NCBI GenBank assembly: GCA_977006965.1 | Contig: OZ345371.1 | Span: 434,001-498,000 of the forward strand | From: Phymatolithon calcareum | Taxonomy: Eukaryota; Rhodophyta; Florideophyceae; Hapalidiales | Reading direction: 5' to 3' | DNA: 64,000 nucleotides | In this document: positions 20,078-29,224 of the stretch, one piece after another | Layout: the number at the start of each line of letters is the position of its first letter | How positions within the stretch are numbered: position 1 is the first letter of the stretch | The notes under the pieces: model-generated | What the model saw: only the letters and a program-made list of their open reading frames with translations | Told to the model about the DNA's origin: nothing | Databases searched by the model: none | Position numbers and translations under genes: made by a program

Positions 20078-21818
20078 TTGACTCCGAATGGTCGGACATT
20101 GAAGCGGAGAATGGTTCCTTCCACCCGTCAGCGTCCACCTTCGCACCTCCTAAGCCACAAGAGCCTACGATCCCGCTGTTCCCGCGTACACGAACCCCTC
20201 AAAGCTCACTGGTGGAATGCTTCCGCCCCGCATCCAGCGCTGAGGGCAAATCCGGTCCCAGACTTTGCACCACCTGCATTCGCACCGTCCGCAGAAGTCA
20301 CAGAGACACGTACGCTGAACATCACACTAGTACCGACTATGCACCACACAACAGAGACGGAGCGATTCTTGGGTGCTCGTGTTCCCGAGAACACAGAAAA
20401 GAGCAACGAGTACTCCATGCGCGCCCTCGTGCGCTTTTTGTGCCGGAACGGAGAAGAGTCTAGTTTGGAGCGCAAGTTTGAGATGGCGCGACTGATTCTG
20501 TTCTTTGATGGGTTTAAAACATTCTTACCCCAGGGATGGACCAACTGGACGGAGGACCAGCTAAGAAGAGTGCGCTATCACCTGATCGAGTTTGTAGTGA
20601 ATTATAGAAGCGATAAGACAGACAAGGAAGTGAAACCGTCGACGATGAAGGGGTACGTTCTCGGCATCCAACGATTTTTACGGACAAGTGGGGCTACAAT
20701 CTGAAGCTGCTAAGTGGTCCGATTTTCAATTGCCCGAGCCTGGGGAATAGGGTTAGGAATACGGTTGGGTTAGGGCATAGGGAATAGGGTCTTGTGGCTG
20801 TGATCGACAACAAGCTTTCCGATCAGCAAGCCCGAGGGGCCTTCACAGAGAGCCATAATATTTTGTCACACGAAGATCTTGTGCTACTTTACTCGTCGTC
20901 TGCTCTTTCCCGAGAAACCCCAATCGGCTTCCTCAACAGGCTCGTTTTCGACGTTGCGCTGGTCACCGCAATGCGCCCAACCTCCCCCGCCCTTCTCCTC
21001 ACACGGCAGTTTACCAAGGAGAAGATCCGTGGTGAATGGGTTCATCGCTTCTGCAGTTATCGGAAGCAGAGCAGGGGCTTCTAAGACTAATCGGGGCGGT
21101 ATGCGCGCTGTGCGCGACAAACCCACGCAAATTTTAGTTTGGAACCGCCAGCGCTGGGTGGTATCTGAACTTGTATCAAGACATCGATGATTACCTGAGT
21201 GTGCGTCGTGCGATCGATTGTGGCAGTGATCGGGTTTTTCTTGGTGTAAACCCGCGTGCTACAAAGTTTTCAAAATTCTTTAAGAAGCAGCATCTTGGGA
21301 AGAACTCATTTGGAAGGATTGTCGGCAATGTTTGCAATGAAGTTGGGATCAAAGGATCCGGTGCGAATGGGGGAATGGTCGCACACGGAATCCGCGCAAC
21401 TGTAACATCTCTACTCCTTGCATCGGGACACGCTGACTCGTCAGTGAGCATGCGAACGGGGCACCGCGATCCTCGCAGCCTTCAGAACTATCAAAATTTA
21501 GATGGAGACGAGGGACAGCAGCAGCAGCGAGACATATTCCTGGAACAACCACCTTGCCAGCTACCGGGGAATCTGAAGAAGGCTAAACATGAGGCGATTG
21601 GTGGTGAGACGCACAAAGAGAGTCTCCGCTTGCGCACTTCCCTGGCTCCTACTCCATCGATTCATGGTACTCCGGAAAACCTTGAGGCGGCGCGCCATAT
21701 GTCTACAACTGGAAGCTCTTCTCTTAGTTTTCTCTCCACCTTGCGCGACGTTTCCGGAAGCACTATTATTGTTGTCATTAATAACCATCCAATTAAGAAC
21801 CCTGACACTTGCAAATGA
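20078..21818 (+). pseudogene. Crypton-like tyrosine recombinase, frameshifted
   Basis: The N-terminal SAM-like DNA-binding region is in the frame 20078-20704 (EYSMRALVRFLCRNGEESSL ... STMKGYVLGIQRFLRT). A frameshift near 20690 leads to KWGYNLKLLSGPIFNCP. A 49-bp G-rich insert with an in-frame stop follows (20742-20790), then VAVIDNKLSDQQARGAFTE. The catalytic domain has TAMRPTS (first Arg), then frameshifts near 21070 and 21160, then HGIRAT, TGHRDP and QNYQNL, giving the Arg, His-x-x-Arg, His and nucleophilic Tyr. All catalytic residues survive, but the gene cannot make one protein. The overall pattern resembles eukaryotic Crypton/DUF3504-type recombinases. An upstream frame at 19990-20463 overlaps the N-terminus and is not needed. 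Confidence 0.8.
20742..20790 (+). repeat. telomere-like G-rich insert in the recombinase gene
   Basis: About 49 bp of degenerate repeats built from GGGTTAGG, GGGAATAG and GGGCATAG interrupt otherwise coding sequence between FNCP and GLVAVID. It keeps the frame but adds a TAG. The composition resembles TTAGGG-type telomere repeats. Confidence 0.6.
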
Positions 21819-22009
21819 CCTCCAGATGAATCGGTATCTTCATGTTCATCGATCTAGTTTTAATAAAAATAGATTGCAATATTGTTTACAGCTCCGGTTG
21901 CCGAACACGCTCTTGTGATTCATGACGCTCCGCCGAGGACACCTCTGCCAAATGACCACGAAGGGAATGATATTCAACTAAAGAAAAGTCGAGATTCGAA
22001 GCTAATTAT

Positions 22010-22242
22010 CTGAGAGTGATTGGTGCCTTGAGGGAATAATTGGAAACCAACCTGTCTTTTCAATGAAGAATATTGATTCCCAGCTCTTGCTGAGAGACCA
22101 GGTGTACCCTTAGAACATACTCAGATCTGAGAGTGATTGATGCCTCGAGAGCATGATTGGAAACCAGCTTGTTTTTTCAATGAAGAAAATTGATTCCCAG
22201 CTCTTCCTGAGAGACCGGGGACACCCTTAGAACATACTCAAA
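22010..22242 (+). repeat. 117-bp tandem duplication
   Basis: Two adjacent units (22010-22126 and 22127-22242) share CTGAGAGTGATTG, GATTCCCAGCTCTT, CTGAGAGACC and CCCTTAGAACATACTC with scattered differences. They lie between the recombinase gene and the right terminal repeat and could be subterminal binding sites. Confidence 0.75.
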
Positions 22243-22265
22243 AAATAGAATTTTGTCTTGCCCTA

Positions 22266-22288
22266 TATGTCATCCCTAGGGATGACAT
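22266..22288. repeat. 22-bp perfect palindrome
   Basis: ATGTCATCCC and GGGATGACAT form a perfect palindrome around CCTAGG. A related palindrome at 22379-22407 runs into the right terminal repeat. The TGTCATCCC word also occurs in the left foldback (19658, 19748). Confidence 0.7.
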
Positions 22289-22399
22289 CAGACTCTATGT
22301 CTTCAGTGGAAATGACTTCGAAATTGCGAGGGAAACAAGTGGAAAATATAGATTTCGTACGAGTGTCCTATCAAAACTGCTATGTCATCCCTACTAGGG

Positions 22400-22461
22400 A
22401 TGACATAGAAGCAATCAGTTGCAAGAGGAAGCCGATGTCTACCCCCTCAGCCGGTTGACAA
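22400..22461 (-). repeat. right 62-bp terminal inverted repeat
   Basis: Perfect inverted copy of 19777-19838, ending CCTCAGCCGGTTGACAA. Confidence 0.9.
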
Positions 22462-23560
22462 TAGTTCGTCAGTCAAGGGCATCGTTAAGAAGCGACCCTG
22501 ACAATCTAAATGAACTCTCGGGAGCTTTTCAAAATACGCGTCGCACATACCTTGATACACTAGAGGATCCGAGCTGCAACCTTTACAGAGACATTAAAAA
22601 TACCGATGGAAATCGAATTCGAGAGCAAGAGACACACGAGAGACCTTTACAACAGAGAGATAAGAATGAAAGAAGATTTGGCTGATTAAATAATTCACCA
22701 GCAAACCAGAAGCTGCCCTGCCATGCACTCTATGACGTTTTTAGAGAATAGAAAGTTAGAAAATATCATAGTAGAGGACTTTGCAAATCTGCTGAGTGTG
22801 ATCTGAATTAGCATCTGCACGTGTTAGTATGTACTAATGCAAAGGATGGATCGATGTGAGTTTGCTTCAAGCACTTGTTGTCTATTTAGAACCTGGGAGG
22901 CTTATCGTTGCCTACATTTCTACTTCGTGTTCTAGGGGCAGGTCTCCTGGATTACGTCGACAGCGCTTTGCAATATATTATGCAAAGGTTGATTGCTGGA
23001 ATCTGGACTTTCTGTGACACGAGACAAAACTACTCGGCCAGCAAGTTCCGGTTTACTTGCTTCTGAATCGCTCTCCTGCGACTATTGAATGTAGCACTAG
23101 TATTCTCCAACATAAAACTTCGGCAGACAAATACATCTTCTTATCGGTAGACACAGGGTTGTCGCATCATCGGGAAGTGGCAAAATCTTGTGCAATCCGG
23201 GCGCGATTGGATAGTCAAGGTGCCTACAATGCCTCTATGCCTCTACGACCGGCAACTTGTCAAAGAGAAAAATACTCCTTCGTGTTTTAACTTGCTGACT
23301 TTCTCTGCTGCCTTCACAAAATGCTCACTCAGTCGATAGTACTCCTGACCTTTGTTGGGAAACCGTTTCAATTTGTTTTCGTTTCTATCATGATATAGCA
23401 GTATAACGGCATAACTCTTGCCCTGATTTGCTGAACGAAAAAATTACATATGAGACTTGTGACTACCTCTGGTACAGCATTGAGACCCTTATCTGTGGCG
23501 TTCGACTTAAATACATTCAGACTCCTTGGAAACGGAGCACGAGCAAACGCGAGCTTGGAA
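22462..23560. other. gap between the recombinase element and the next gene
   Basis: No gene can be supported. An 88-codon frame at 22419-22685 begins inside the terminal repeat and has no recognisable features. The last few hundred bases should hold the promoter of the seven-pass gene at 23568; I see no clear TATA box. Confidence 0.4.
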
Positions 23561-23567
23561 TTGGAGA

Positions 23568-24971
23568 ATGGATATGAAATTCCGATCCTACCTTCAAAGA
23601 ATAACGATCTACTTTCTTTGTCTCCGGCTTTTCAATGCTCTCGGTGCGCCACTTTCCAACTCCGAGCGTACATCACTCTTCGACGAGTCCTATCCGAGCA
23701 GGCACATTTTCAAAAGGTATTATAACATGACAGTGCGTCCCACCTACAATGAAAGCGCACATGGCGCAAGGTCCACAAACACAAACAGCATCTTGCTGTC
23801 CGAAGATCAGAAGGATCCATGCCTCCAGAAGCTTTCGAACAAGGCCCGAGCTGAGTGCATCCAGCCCTTGCTCGAAACGTACTATGGACCATTTTTCTCA
23901 TTGTCATGCCCTTTTCTTCCTATTCAGCTCGCCCAAGGGAGTTGTACAGGATGTCCATGGGACAAAATCAATGCGTCATCCATTCAGCGCAGGAACCTGG
24001 CAAAAGTATTACTTCCGAGGAAATACTTTCATGAAGCAAAGAGAACGTGCAGCGTAGCTAATCATGTCATGGCATACAAAACATCGAATAACGTCAATAA
24101 GTACGTTTACAAGGCTGGCCTAATCGTTGGTCTTTTCGTTCTCTTTGTATCTTCATTCGGGGTATATTCCGGACCACGACATGGCATCTCTGCGCCAATT
24201 TCCACTCTGAGTTTTCATATTTCGGAGCCTGCATACCTTTCAATTCTTTTCGTCACATACAACTTGAGCAGCATCATTCATCTCATCTCTCATGATTATT
24301 TTCTGTATTGCGAATCGCTTGCTTCATCATTGTCACAGTACGGCATGATCGAGTTGGTATATGCAACCGTTTTATTCATCTCAGTATCAAGATGTCTCCG
24401 TTTGCCTTCGGGCCCCAGAACTTCTGATTGTGGCTCAGAGGAATCGAGCTGGATGTCCTACGCGATTGATGTTCTACGAGATGAACGTTGCACCAAGAAG
24501 GAGTACATTCTCGCCGGTTTTGTGATGCTATTACCATGTACTCTTCCGGTCATTTATATCGTGGAGAATACCGTTAACTATGAGATTGGTGATCCTGTTC
24601 AAGTTCCCTATTGTGTCGCAGGCCGAAAGGACTATGCAATGGCAATGATTCAATTTTCAAAGATTTTACTCGAGTTTATTAGCGTTGTAATTTACGCGTT
24701 TGGTCCACAGCGGCGACAATTCTTGTTTTGGCTCCGATATATATCACTTGCAATTGTGATGCTTTTGAGCTGGATCGTATTTTTGTTAATGTTTAGCTTC
24801 ACAGGGCTTTACAAGCCCTATGGTCAGTCAATGCTAATACCAAGAGCTCTTGACCAAGACATAGCTTACGATTTCGTAGAGATTGCTCACACAACTTTGG
24901 TTGCTCTTCTTGGTCTATTGGAACCACTTAGATTTCAGTTTTCACGCAAACATGAGAATCTTCAGAAATAA
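23568..24971 (+). CDS. seven-transmembrane protein with six-cysteine ectodomain, second family member
   Basis: This gene encodes 467 residues from the first in-frame ATG at 23568; the frame is open further up only through a TTG at 23526. A signal peptide (MDMKFRSYLQRITIYFLCLR) is followed by a Ser/Thr/Asn-rich stretch and the conserved ectodomain, with the same C-x11-C-x16-C-x11-C-x2-C spacing as the paralogue at 3326-4639, in near-identical context (NKARAECIQPLLETYYG). Seven hydrophobic segments follow, with the loop motifs YCESLA (before TM3), PYCVAGRKDYAM (loop 2) and IAHTTLVALLGLLEP (TM7) conserved. The ICL2 motif SVSRCLRLPSG replaces any DRY-like triplet. It is on the opposite strand from its paralogue, about 19 kb away, across TE-rich DNA. 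Function is unknown; a surface receptor is the most economical reading. Confidence 0.85.
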   Translation: MDMKFRSYLQRITIYFLCLRLFNALGAPLSNSERTSLFDESYPSRHIFKRYYNMTVRPTYNESAHGARSTNTNSILLSEDQKDPCLQKLSNKARAECIQPLLETYYGPFFSLSCPFLPIQLAQGSCTGCPWDKINASSIQRRNLAKVLLPRKYFHEAKRTCSVANHVMAYKTSNNVNKYVYKAGLIVGLFVLFVSSFGVYSGPRHGISAPISTLSFHISEPAYLSILFVTYNLSSIIHLISHDYFLYCESLASSLSQYGMIELVYATVLFISVSRCLRLPSGPRTSDCGSEESSWMSYAIDVLRDERCTKKEYILAGFVMLLPCTLPVIYIVENTVNYEIGDPVQVPYCVAGRKDYAMAMIQFSKILLEFISVVIYAFGPQRRQFLFWLRYISLAIVMLLSWIVFLLMFSFTGLYKPYGQSMLIPRALDQDIAYDFVEIAHTTLVALLGLLEPLRFQFSRKHENLQK

Positions 24972-25010
24972 ACTATTCCATTCTCAGGCGCGCTCATGAA
25001 ATTCTGTGTG

Positions 25011-25076
25011 ATAGCATAAGGTGGTCTTCTTCATCCTATATTATACGTCGAGGAAGACCACCTGAAACTATGCTAT
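25011..25076. terminator. 66-bp stem-loop just downstream of the seven-pass gene
   Basis: ATAGCATAAGGTGGTCTTC pairs with GAAGACCACCTGAAACTATG plus CTAT, with a small internal bulge, 40 bp after the stop codon. It could act in mRNA 3'-end formation or stability, or be a tiny foldback repeat. No similar hairpin follows the paralogue at 3326. Confidence 0.45.
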
Positions 25077-25272
25077 TGTGATCCTGGAGAAAGCAGAAAC
25101 AATCCATATTTAGCTTTCCCTACACAGGACTTCTAGATGAGGCTTATAGGTAAAAGAGTAAAATGAGGATAGGCTAAGTTTGTACCTTTTTACCGCATCA
25201 GATATGACATTAGACAGATAAACCTGTCTAAGGGCAACTCTTTCTGCTGAAAACCTGCAAATCTACATTCGG

Positions 25273-26082
25273 GCTGCCTCCAGGCTTGGAACCAATTTAA
25301 TTGCTGGAATTGCTGAAGGAAAGCGCAATCGTTCAATTCAACTGTTCGTCGCTTCTTCTTTTCAATTTAACCTGCAATTGGCAATCCCTACTGCAATCGA
25401 TACTGCAATTCCTACCCTTTAATGCAATTCGTTTACCAATTAGCGAAGCCTAACTCTTCGTCGTTTCCGTTCACCAGACACGACTTGAGATGGTTGTAGG
25501 GGTTTGTGTAGCCCTTGTTGTGCTCAAAACCGAACTCCGGTTTTGACTGGGAGTTGCATATCTCTCCACCCGGGCACTGAAGCACTTGAAAAGTCACATT
25601 TGTTCGAACACCAGATCCTCGACGAATATTGACATCGCGAAGTTCTTCGCGGAGCTTCTTCATGAGAAGTAGGACCACCTCTTTCTTCGACGGTTTGCGT
25701 GATGGAGGCGACATGGTGAATTTGGCCCTGGCGATATTAACTTAGCAGTCTCTTTGGCTTTTGTAGGAGTACCATCGTACTTCTATGCAGCAGCCATGTT
25801 TATCTGATGCAATGTGCTAACATAGATGTATGTTGAAAGTACAAAAGGGGTACGTATTCAAATGCATCCAATGCGTAAGAAAACGTAGCTTTTTTCTGAT
25901 TCAGCATATAAATAGAGAAAAACGAAGCGCAATTGAATCTTTGTGAGAAATACACATTGCAATTATATGCTCATTCTACCTCGCAAATTTCAATCACGAG
26001 TCTATTGTACAATTAACTCGAATTGCAATTAATTGCAATTAATTGCAATTGCAATCAAATTGGTTCCAAGCCTGGCTGCCTC
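25273..26082. mobile_element. non-autonomous hAT transposon with 8-bp target duplication
   Basis: Terminal inverted repeats CAGGCTTGGAACCAATTT (25281-25298) and its inverse (26057-26074) bound a 794-bp element. The 8-bp duplication GCTGCCTC lies at 25273-25280 and 26075-26082. An 8-bp TSD and CAGG-type ends are hAT hallmarks. Both ends carry clusters of TTGCAATT/AATTGCAA words, likely transposase-binding sites. A BED-finger-like reading frame survives inside, so this is probably an internal deletion of an autonomous hAT. Confidence 0.85.
25433..25714 (-). pseudogene. BED-type zinc-finger remnant of a hAT transposase
   Basis: The 93-codon frame starts at an ATG at 25714. Residues after a Lys/Arg-rich N-terminus include CPGGEIC, then about 14 residues later NKGYTNPYNHLKSCL. 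The C-x4-C ... H-x3-C layout and the GYTNPYNHLKSC segment resemble BED fingers at the start of hAT transposases. The RNase H-like catalytic domain is missing. It might still be translated as a short DNA-binding protein, but there is no evidence for that. Confidence 0.55.
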
Positions 26083-26139
26083 TCATATAGAGAAACAATC
26101 CAAGAATCTGAACCTAAACCATTCAAATTGTTCAATAAC

Positions 26140-26430
26140 ATCCAGAAGAAGAAAAGACGAACGACGAAGACCACACTCTTTGTTATTCGAAGACCGCAGG
26201 GAGAGTTTCCGATTTGGAGTGATCGCGATCGAGCTCCTTTAGACTTATAGATAAGAAACGGAAACATGATTACTCTCTTTCGGATTGATCCTTTGGAGCT
26301 CCAACGCACTCTGTGGTCCACGGGTATGGACAAGAAGACCGCATATGCATGCAGAAGATTCATTCGAGCTCACACGGGAAAAGATTTTCGAATTAAGGAA
26401 GAAGAAGAAATGTATTTTCTAACAATCTAG
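26140..26430 (+). pseudogene. LINE C-terminal fragment
   Basis: The frame ITLFRIDPLELQRTLWSTGM ... ACRRFIRAHTGKDFRIKEEE aligns with the end of the full-length LINE (VVELVALQRTLASSKMS ... CKRLTGALVGRELRIKN). It is broken by a stop near 26248 and truncated on the left near the hAT insertion. Confidence 0.55.
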
Positions 26431-26442
26431 AGATGTATTGGT

Positions 26443-26505
26443 TTTAAAAAAAAGTTATCAGCACATCTGCAGACACTTGGGGCAACTTTTCAATTGCGGT
26501 AGGCC
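26443..26505 (-). repeat. short family B SINE-like fragment
   Basis: GTTATCAGCACATCTGCAGA and CTTGGGGCAACTTTTC match the tail end of family B (complement). Only about 60 bp remain. Confidence 0.55.
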
Positions 26506-26514
26506 ATGGCGACA

Positions 26515-26690
26515 ACCGCTATTGACAGTAACCGACACATGCATGACAATCATATCTGCCCAGGTTCGAGCACGAATCCTGTGGGAAGTACCAGCGGGAA
26601 AGATGTATCTGTCGAATGCGTCGTCTTCAAACCCCAGGTCTATAGCTCCCTCTGCGATGGGTGACAAATGAGAGAAAGTTCTTCATATCA
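26515..26690 (+). repeat. dispersed repeat, intact copy of the one interrupted at 37.9-38.2 kb
   Basis: CATGCATGACAATCATATCT, CCTGTGGGAAGTACCAGCGG and TATAGCTCCCTCTGCGAT all recur at 37845-37892 and 38211-38330. Class unknown. It gives the empty-site order for the LINE insertion there. Confidence 0.65.
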
Positions 26691-26697
26691 AACGTAT

Positions 26698-27619
26698 TGG
26701 GATATTTGATGGTTTTATTTTGAGAGCTTCCAAAGCTTTACCTTGGAGTAACGGGGCAGCTCTTGCGAAAATCTCTAATCTAAAGTCGTCTGGCTACTCA
26801 AAACGTTCTTGATTCGTAATTCTCTCCCAAAAAGAGCTCCTGTGAGTCTCTTGCACTCAAACTCAATTTCTGTACTCATCTTCGACGACGCTAGAGAACG
26901 TTGTAAGGCGACTAGTTCGATCACCGCGGTAATCCCACAGTAGGCACCCAATACTGATTTCCTCCAAAGAGGTGCTCAGTTCAATGTCAACCTTAGGCAC
27001 CTCAAACGTGTTGTTCTTTCTCCTATATAAAGGATCCCTTGTAGCTTGCCTTCACTAGGAATCTTCATTGATCTGCCTTCTTCTTCCTTTTCCCATACCT
27101 TAATTGTTTCTTCTCTCCTCCTCTTCTTTGTGACAGGTCCCTCCTGGGCTTTCTGAAGGGCTTGTCCGACGCCTACAAGCAACAGTCAAAGTCTGGTCGT
27201 TCGAAGAAGAGGGTCGGACAGGTAAAATCCCGATCGGCGTACCGAACGACCTACCAAGAGTACTATATAGAAAGGACAGAACTGCGAGGTTGAGACGTAT
27301 ACTGCGGTCTGTGAACATGGACCAAGAAACGGAATATGAATGCAAAAGACAGGGAGAGAAATTCGAATTAAGGAGATATTAGAAGGAGAATAGAGAGATG
27401 AGTATCGAAAACAGCGAGAAGCTGCCCTGTTACTCAATTTGAGGCTTTGGGAGCTTTTAAAATAAATCAACATATATCCCCCGAAAGGCTTGTGGCAGGT
27501 CTTCATAAATCTTGAGATATTCAATATCCTTCATTGCTTACTTTACGTCCTCATCTCTTCCAAAGTACTCTTCTGTTTCTTCAAGGCGGTTTTTTTGTCT
27601 TACCAGGCTTAATGCAAAG
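26698..27619 (-). pseudogene. 5'-truncated LINE (minus), itself split by another LINE
   Basis: The minus-strand sequence matches about 36000-36605 of the full-length LINE closely: ETIKVWEKEEEGRSMKIPSE and GILYIGERTTRLRCLRLT are nearly unchanged. It occupies 26698-27165 and 27483-27619. Its truncated 5' end lies five bases before the start codon at 27625. The close match suggests a fairly recent insertion. Confidence 0.85.
27166..27482 (+). pseudogene. LINE 3' fragment nested in the minus-strand LINE, with 11-bp TSD
   Basis: A plus-strand fragment carries a diverged LINE C-terminus and the 3' end GGGAGCTTTTAAAATAAATC. The flanks GAAGGGCTTGT (27155-27165) and GAAAGGCTTGT (27483-27493) are the duplicated target, one base apart. 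The host LINE sequence reads straight through when it is removed, as comparison with 36120-36150 shows. Confidence 0.75.
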
Positions 27620-27624
27620 TCATC

Positions 27625-28824
27625 ATGCCGGCGAGCGGAAAACGTAGCGAAATTTCTTCCGACGCAGTAATTGCCGAGCTTGCTGAATACATCGAGAGCA
27701 ACCCTACCTTCAAAGCCATATTGGAGCAGTCGATCAAAACGGCGCGAAGCTCTGCTCAAGTCGATCTCGACCGCGATCTGTTCAAGGCGCTTCAATGGCC
27801 TAAAACGACCGACGGGTATCTGTACTGTCTGAGCTGGTTTTCACGATGGGCTCCACAGCAGAGCGACCTTCCAGCGTGGAGAAACGCTGAAAGTAACAGT
27901 CGGGAACTATATGATCGCCTATGCCATTTCTACTACTTGATCGACCATCCGTCGGGAAGCGCCGCCGTGCAGAACGAGCCGTTTATGGCAAAATGGCTGG
28001 TATCGTATGCCAAAGACTGGGGCTCGTTCCTGGACTCTCCAGCGTCGTGGAGTGAAGAACAACTGCAGTCAATCATCCATTTCTCTCCAGAGTATCGCGT
28101 CCAGGACTCGATGATTGACGGTCGTCCCAACCAGCCGTGGAACAGCTTCAACGATTTTTTCACCCGCAGGCTTAACCCTGGCCTCCGCCAAATCACCCTG
28201 CCCAATTGTAACCATACGCTCGTGAGTCCCGCTGATTGTACCTTTCGCGCCAAGTACGCAATCACGGAGGAAAACGCTATTCCGCAGATTCGCCTCAAGT
28301 ACACTCACACTGTGGCCGATGTCAGCCAGTTGCTTGACGGGGGCAGCTATGCCAAGGCGTTCGCCGGCGGCACTTTCGTGCAATACTTTCTTGGCCCCTA
28401 CAGCTACCACAGGTTTCCACAGTTCCGTAGCTGGATTGGTCAAGGAGTGCCGAACGGTTCGGGGGCTCGCATTTCTCGACGTCAATCTGACTGGCGGAGG
28501 GTTCGACGCACCCGACAGTGCTCGCGACGCGTAGGAGTTCACGCAGGCTCGCGGAATTCTTACTATAGATACTACTGACGCGCCTGAGCGTAACATCGGC
28601 ATCGTCGCAGTGCTACCGATTAGAATGGTCCAGGTCTCCGAAGTGGTAATGCAATCGGAACTTGTCGGAAAGCAGGTGGCGAAGGGGGACGAGTTTGGTA
28701 ATTTCTTCTTCGGCGGCTCGGACATCATTGCTCTATTTCAGAAGAGGTTCAATGGGGACTCGCTGAGTACGGACGGCGGATTCTATCGTCGCTACGGTAC
28801 ATCGCTCCTTGCTTGTGAACACTA
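27625..28824 (+). pseudogene. phosphatidylserine decarboxylase, frameshifted
   Basis: Phosphatidylserine decarboxylase converts phosphatidylserine to phosphatidylethanolamine, using a pyruvoyl group made by self-cleavage. The N-terminal 260 codons are open (SWFSRWAPQQSD, PWNSFNDFFTRRLNPGLR, GGTFVQYFLGPYSYHRF), which resembles the fungal-type proenzyme-like branch. One extra base near 28405 shifts the frame. The correct sequence continues in another frame (VKECRTVRGLAFLDVNLTGG), meets a TAG at 28535-28537, and goes on as EFTQARGILTIDTTDAPERN, VVMQSELVGKQVAKGDEFGN and the cleavage-site region FFFGGSDIIALFQ. The end is altered as well. The start codon touches a LINE 5' end, so the native promoter may have been displaced. 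Confidence 0.85.
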
Positions 28825-29220
28825 AGTGCTTTTCTGTTAGGGTTCGCAATGGTGATCAGTTTGCTGACTGACGCACATCTTTCTCTTTATAGCACAGTTC
28901 TCTTGTTTTTGAAAATCTACTTTAGTTGATCAGGGCTTAAGCCCGAACTCTATTGTTTAAAGCTGTTCATGCTGAGATTACAAATAATCATATATCCCTC
29001 TTGCCTTCGATACGGCATCGAAACTGACCAGATCGTCCCCCGTTAACTCTAGCACGTTTGCTAAAGTTGCTGATATATTTCTTTTTGCTGATGGCTAAGT
29101 CACCGAGTGTGTTGCAGAGAGATTAATTCAAATGGTTACGCTCGCTTCCACGGAGAATGTATCTCAGGATGGAGTAAAAGGAATCTGCTCTGAACTTTGC
29201 TGAGGTTCTTGAAAATTTCA
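28825..29220. other. no gene seen
   Basis: AT-rich sequence after the decarboxylase pseudogene. I see no open frame, repeat or RNA gene. Confidence 0.4.
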
Positions 29221-29224
29221 AAGA

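Larger units (their letters stand above)
19777..22461 (+). mobile_element. tyrosine-recombinase element with perfect 62-bp terminal inverted repeats
   Basis: The ends 19777-19838 and 22400-22461 are perfect inverted copies over 62 bp, beginning TTGTCAACCGGCTGAGGGGG. A third, diverged inverted copy at about 19883-19934 makes the left end a 158-bp hairpin. The only coding content is a decayed tyrosine recombinase. I see no reverse transcriptase, so it is not DIRS or Ngaro. Known Cryptons generally lack terminal inverted repeats. No target duplication is evident (flanks ACGC and TAGT), as expected for tyrosine recombinases. Confidence 0.7.
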
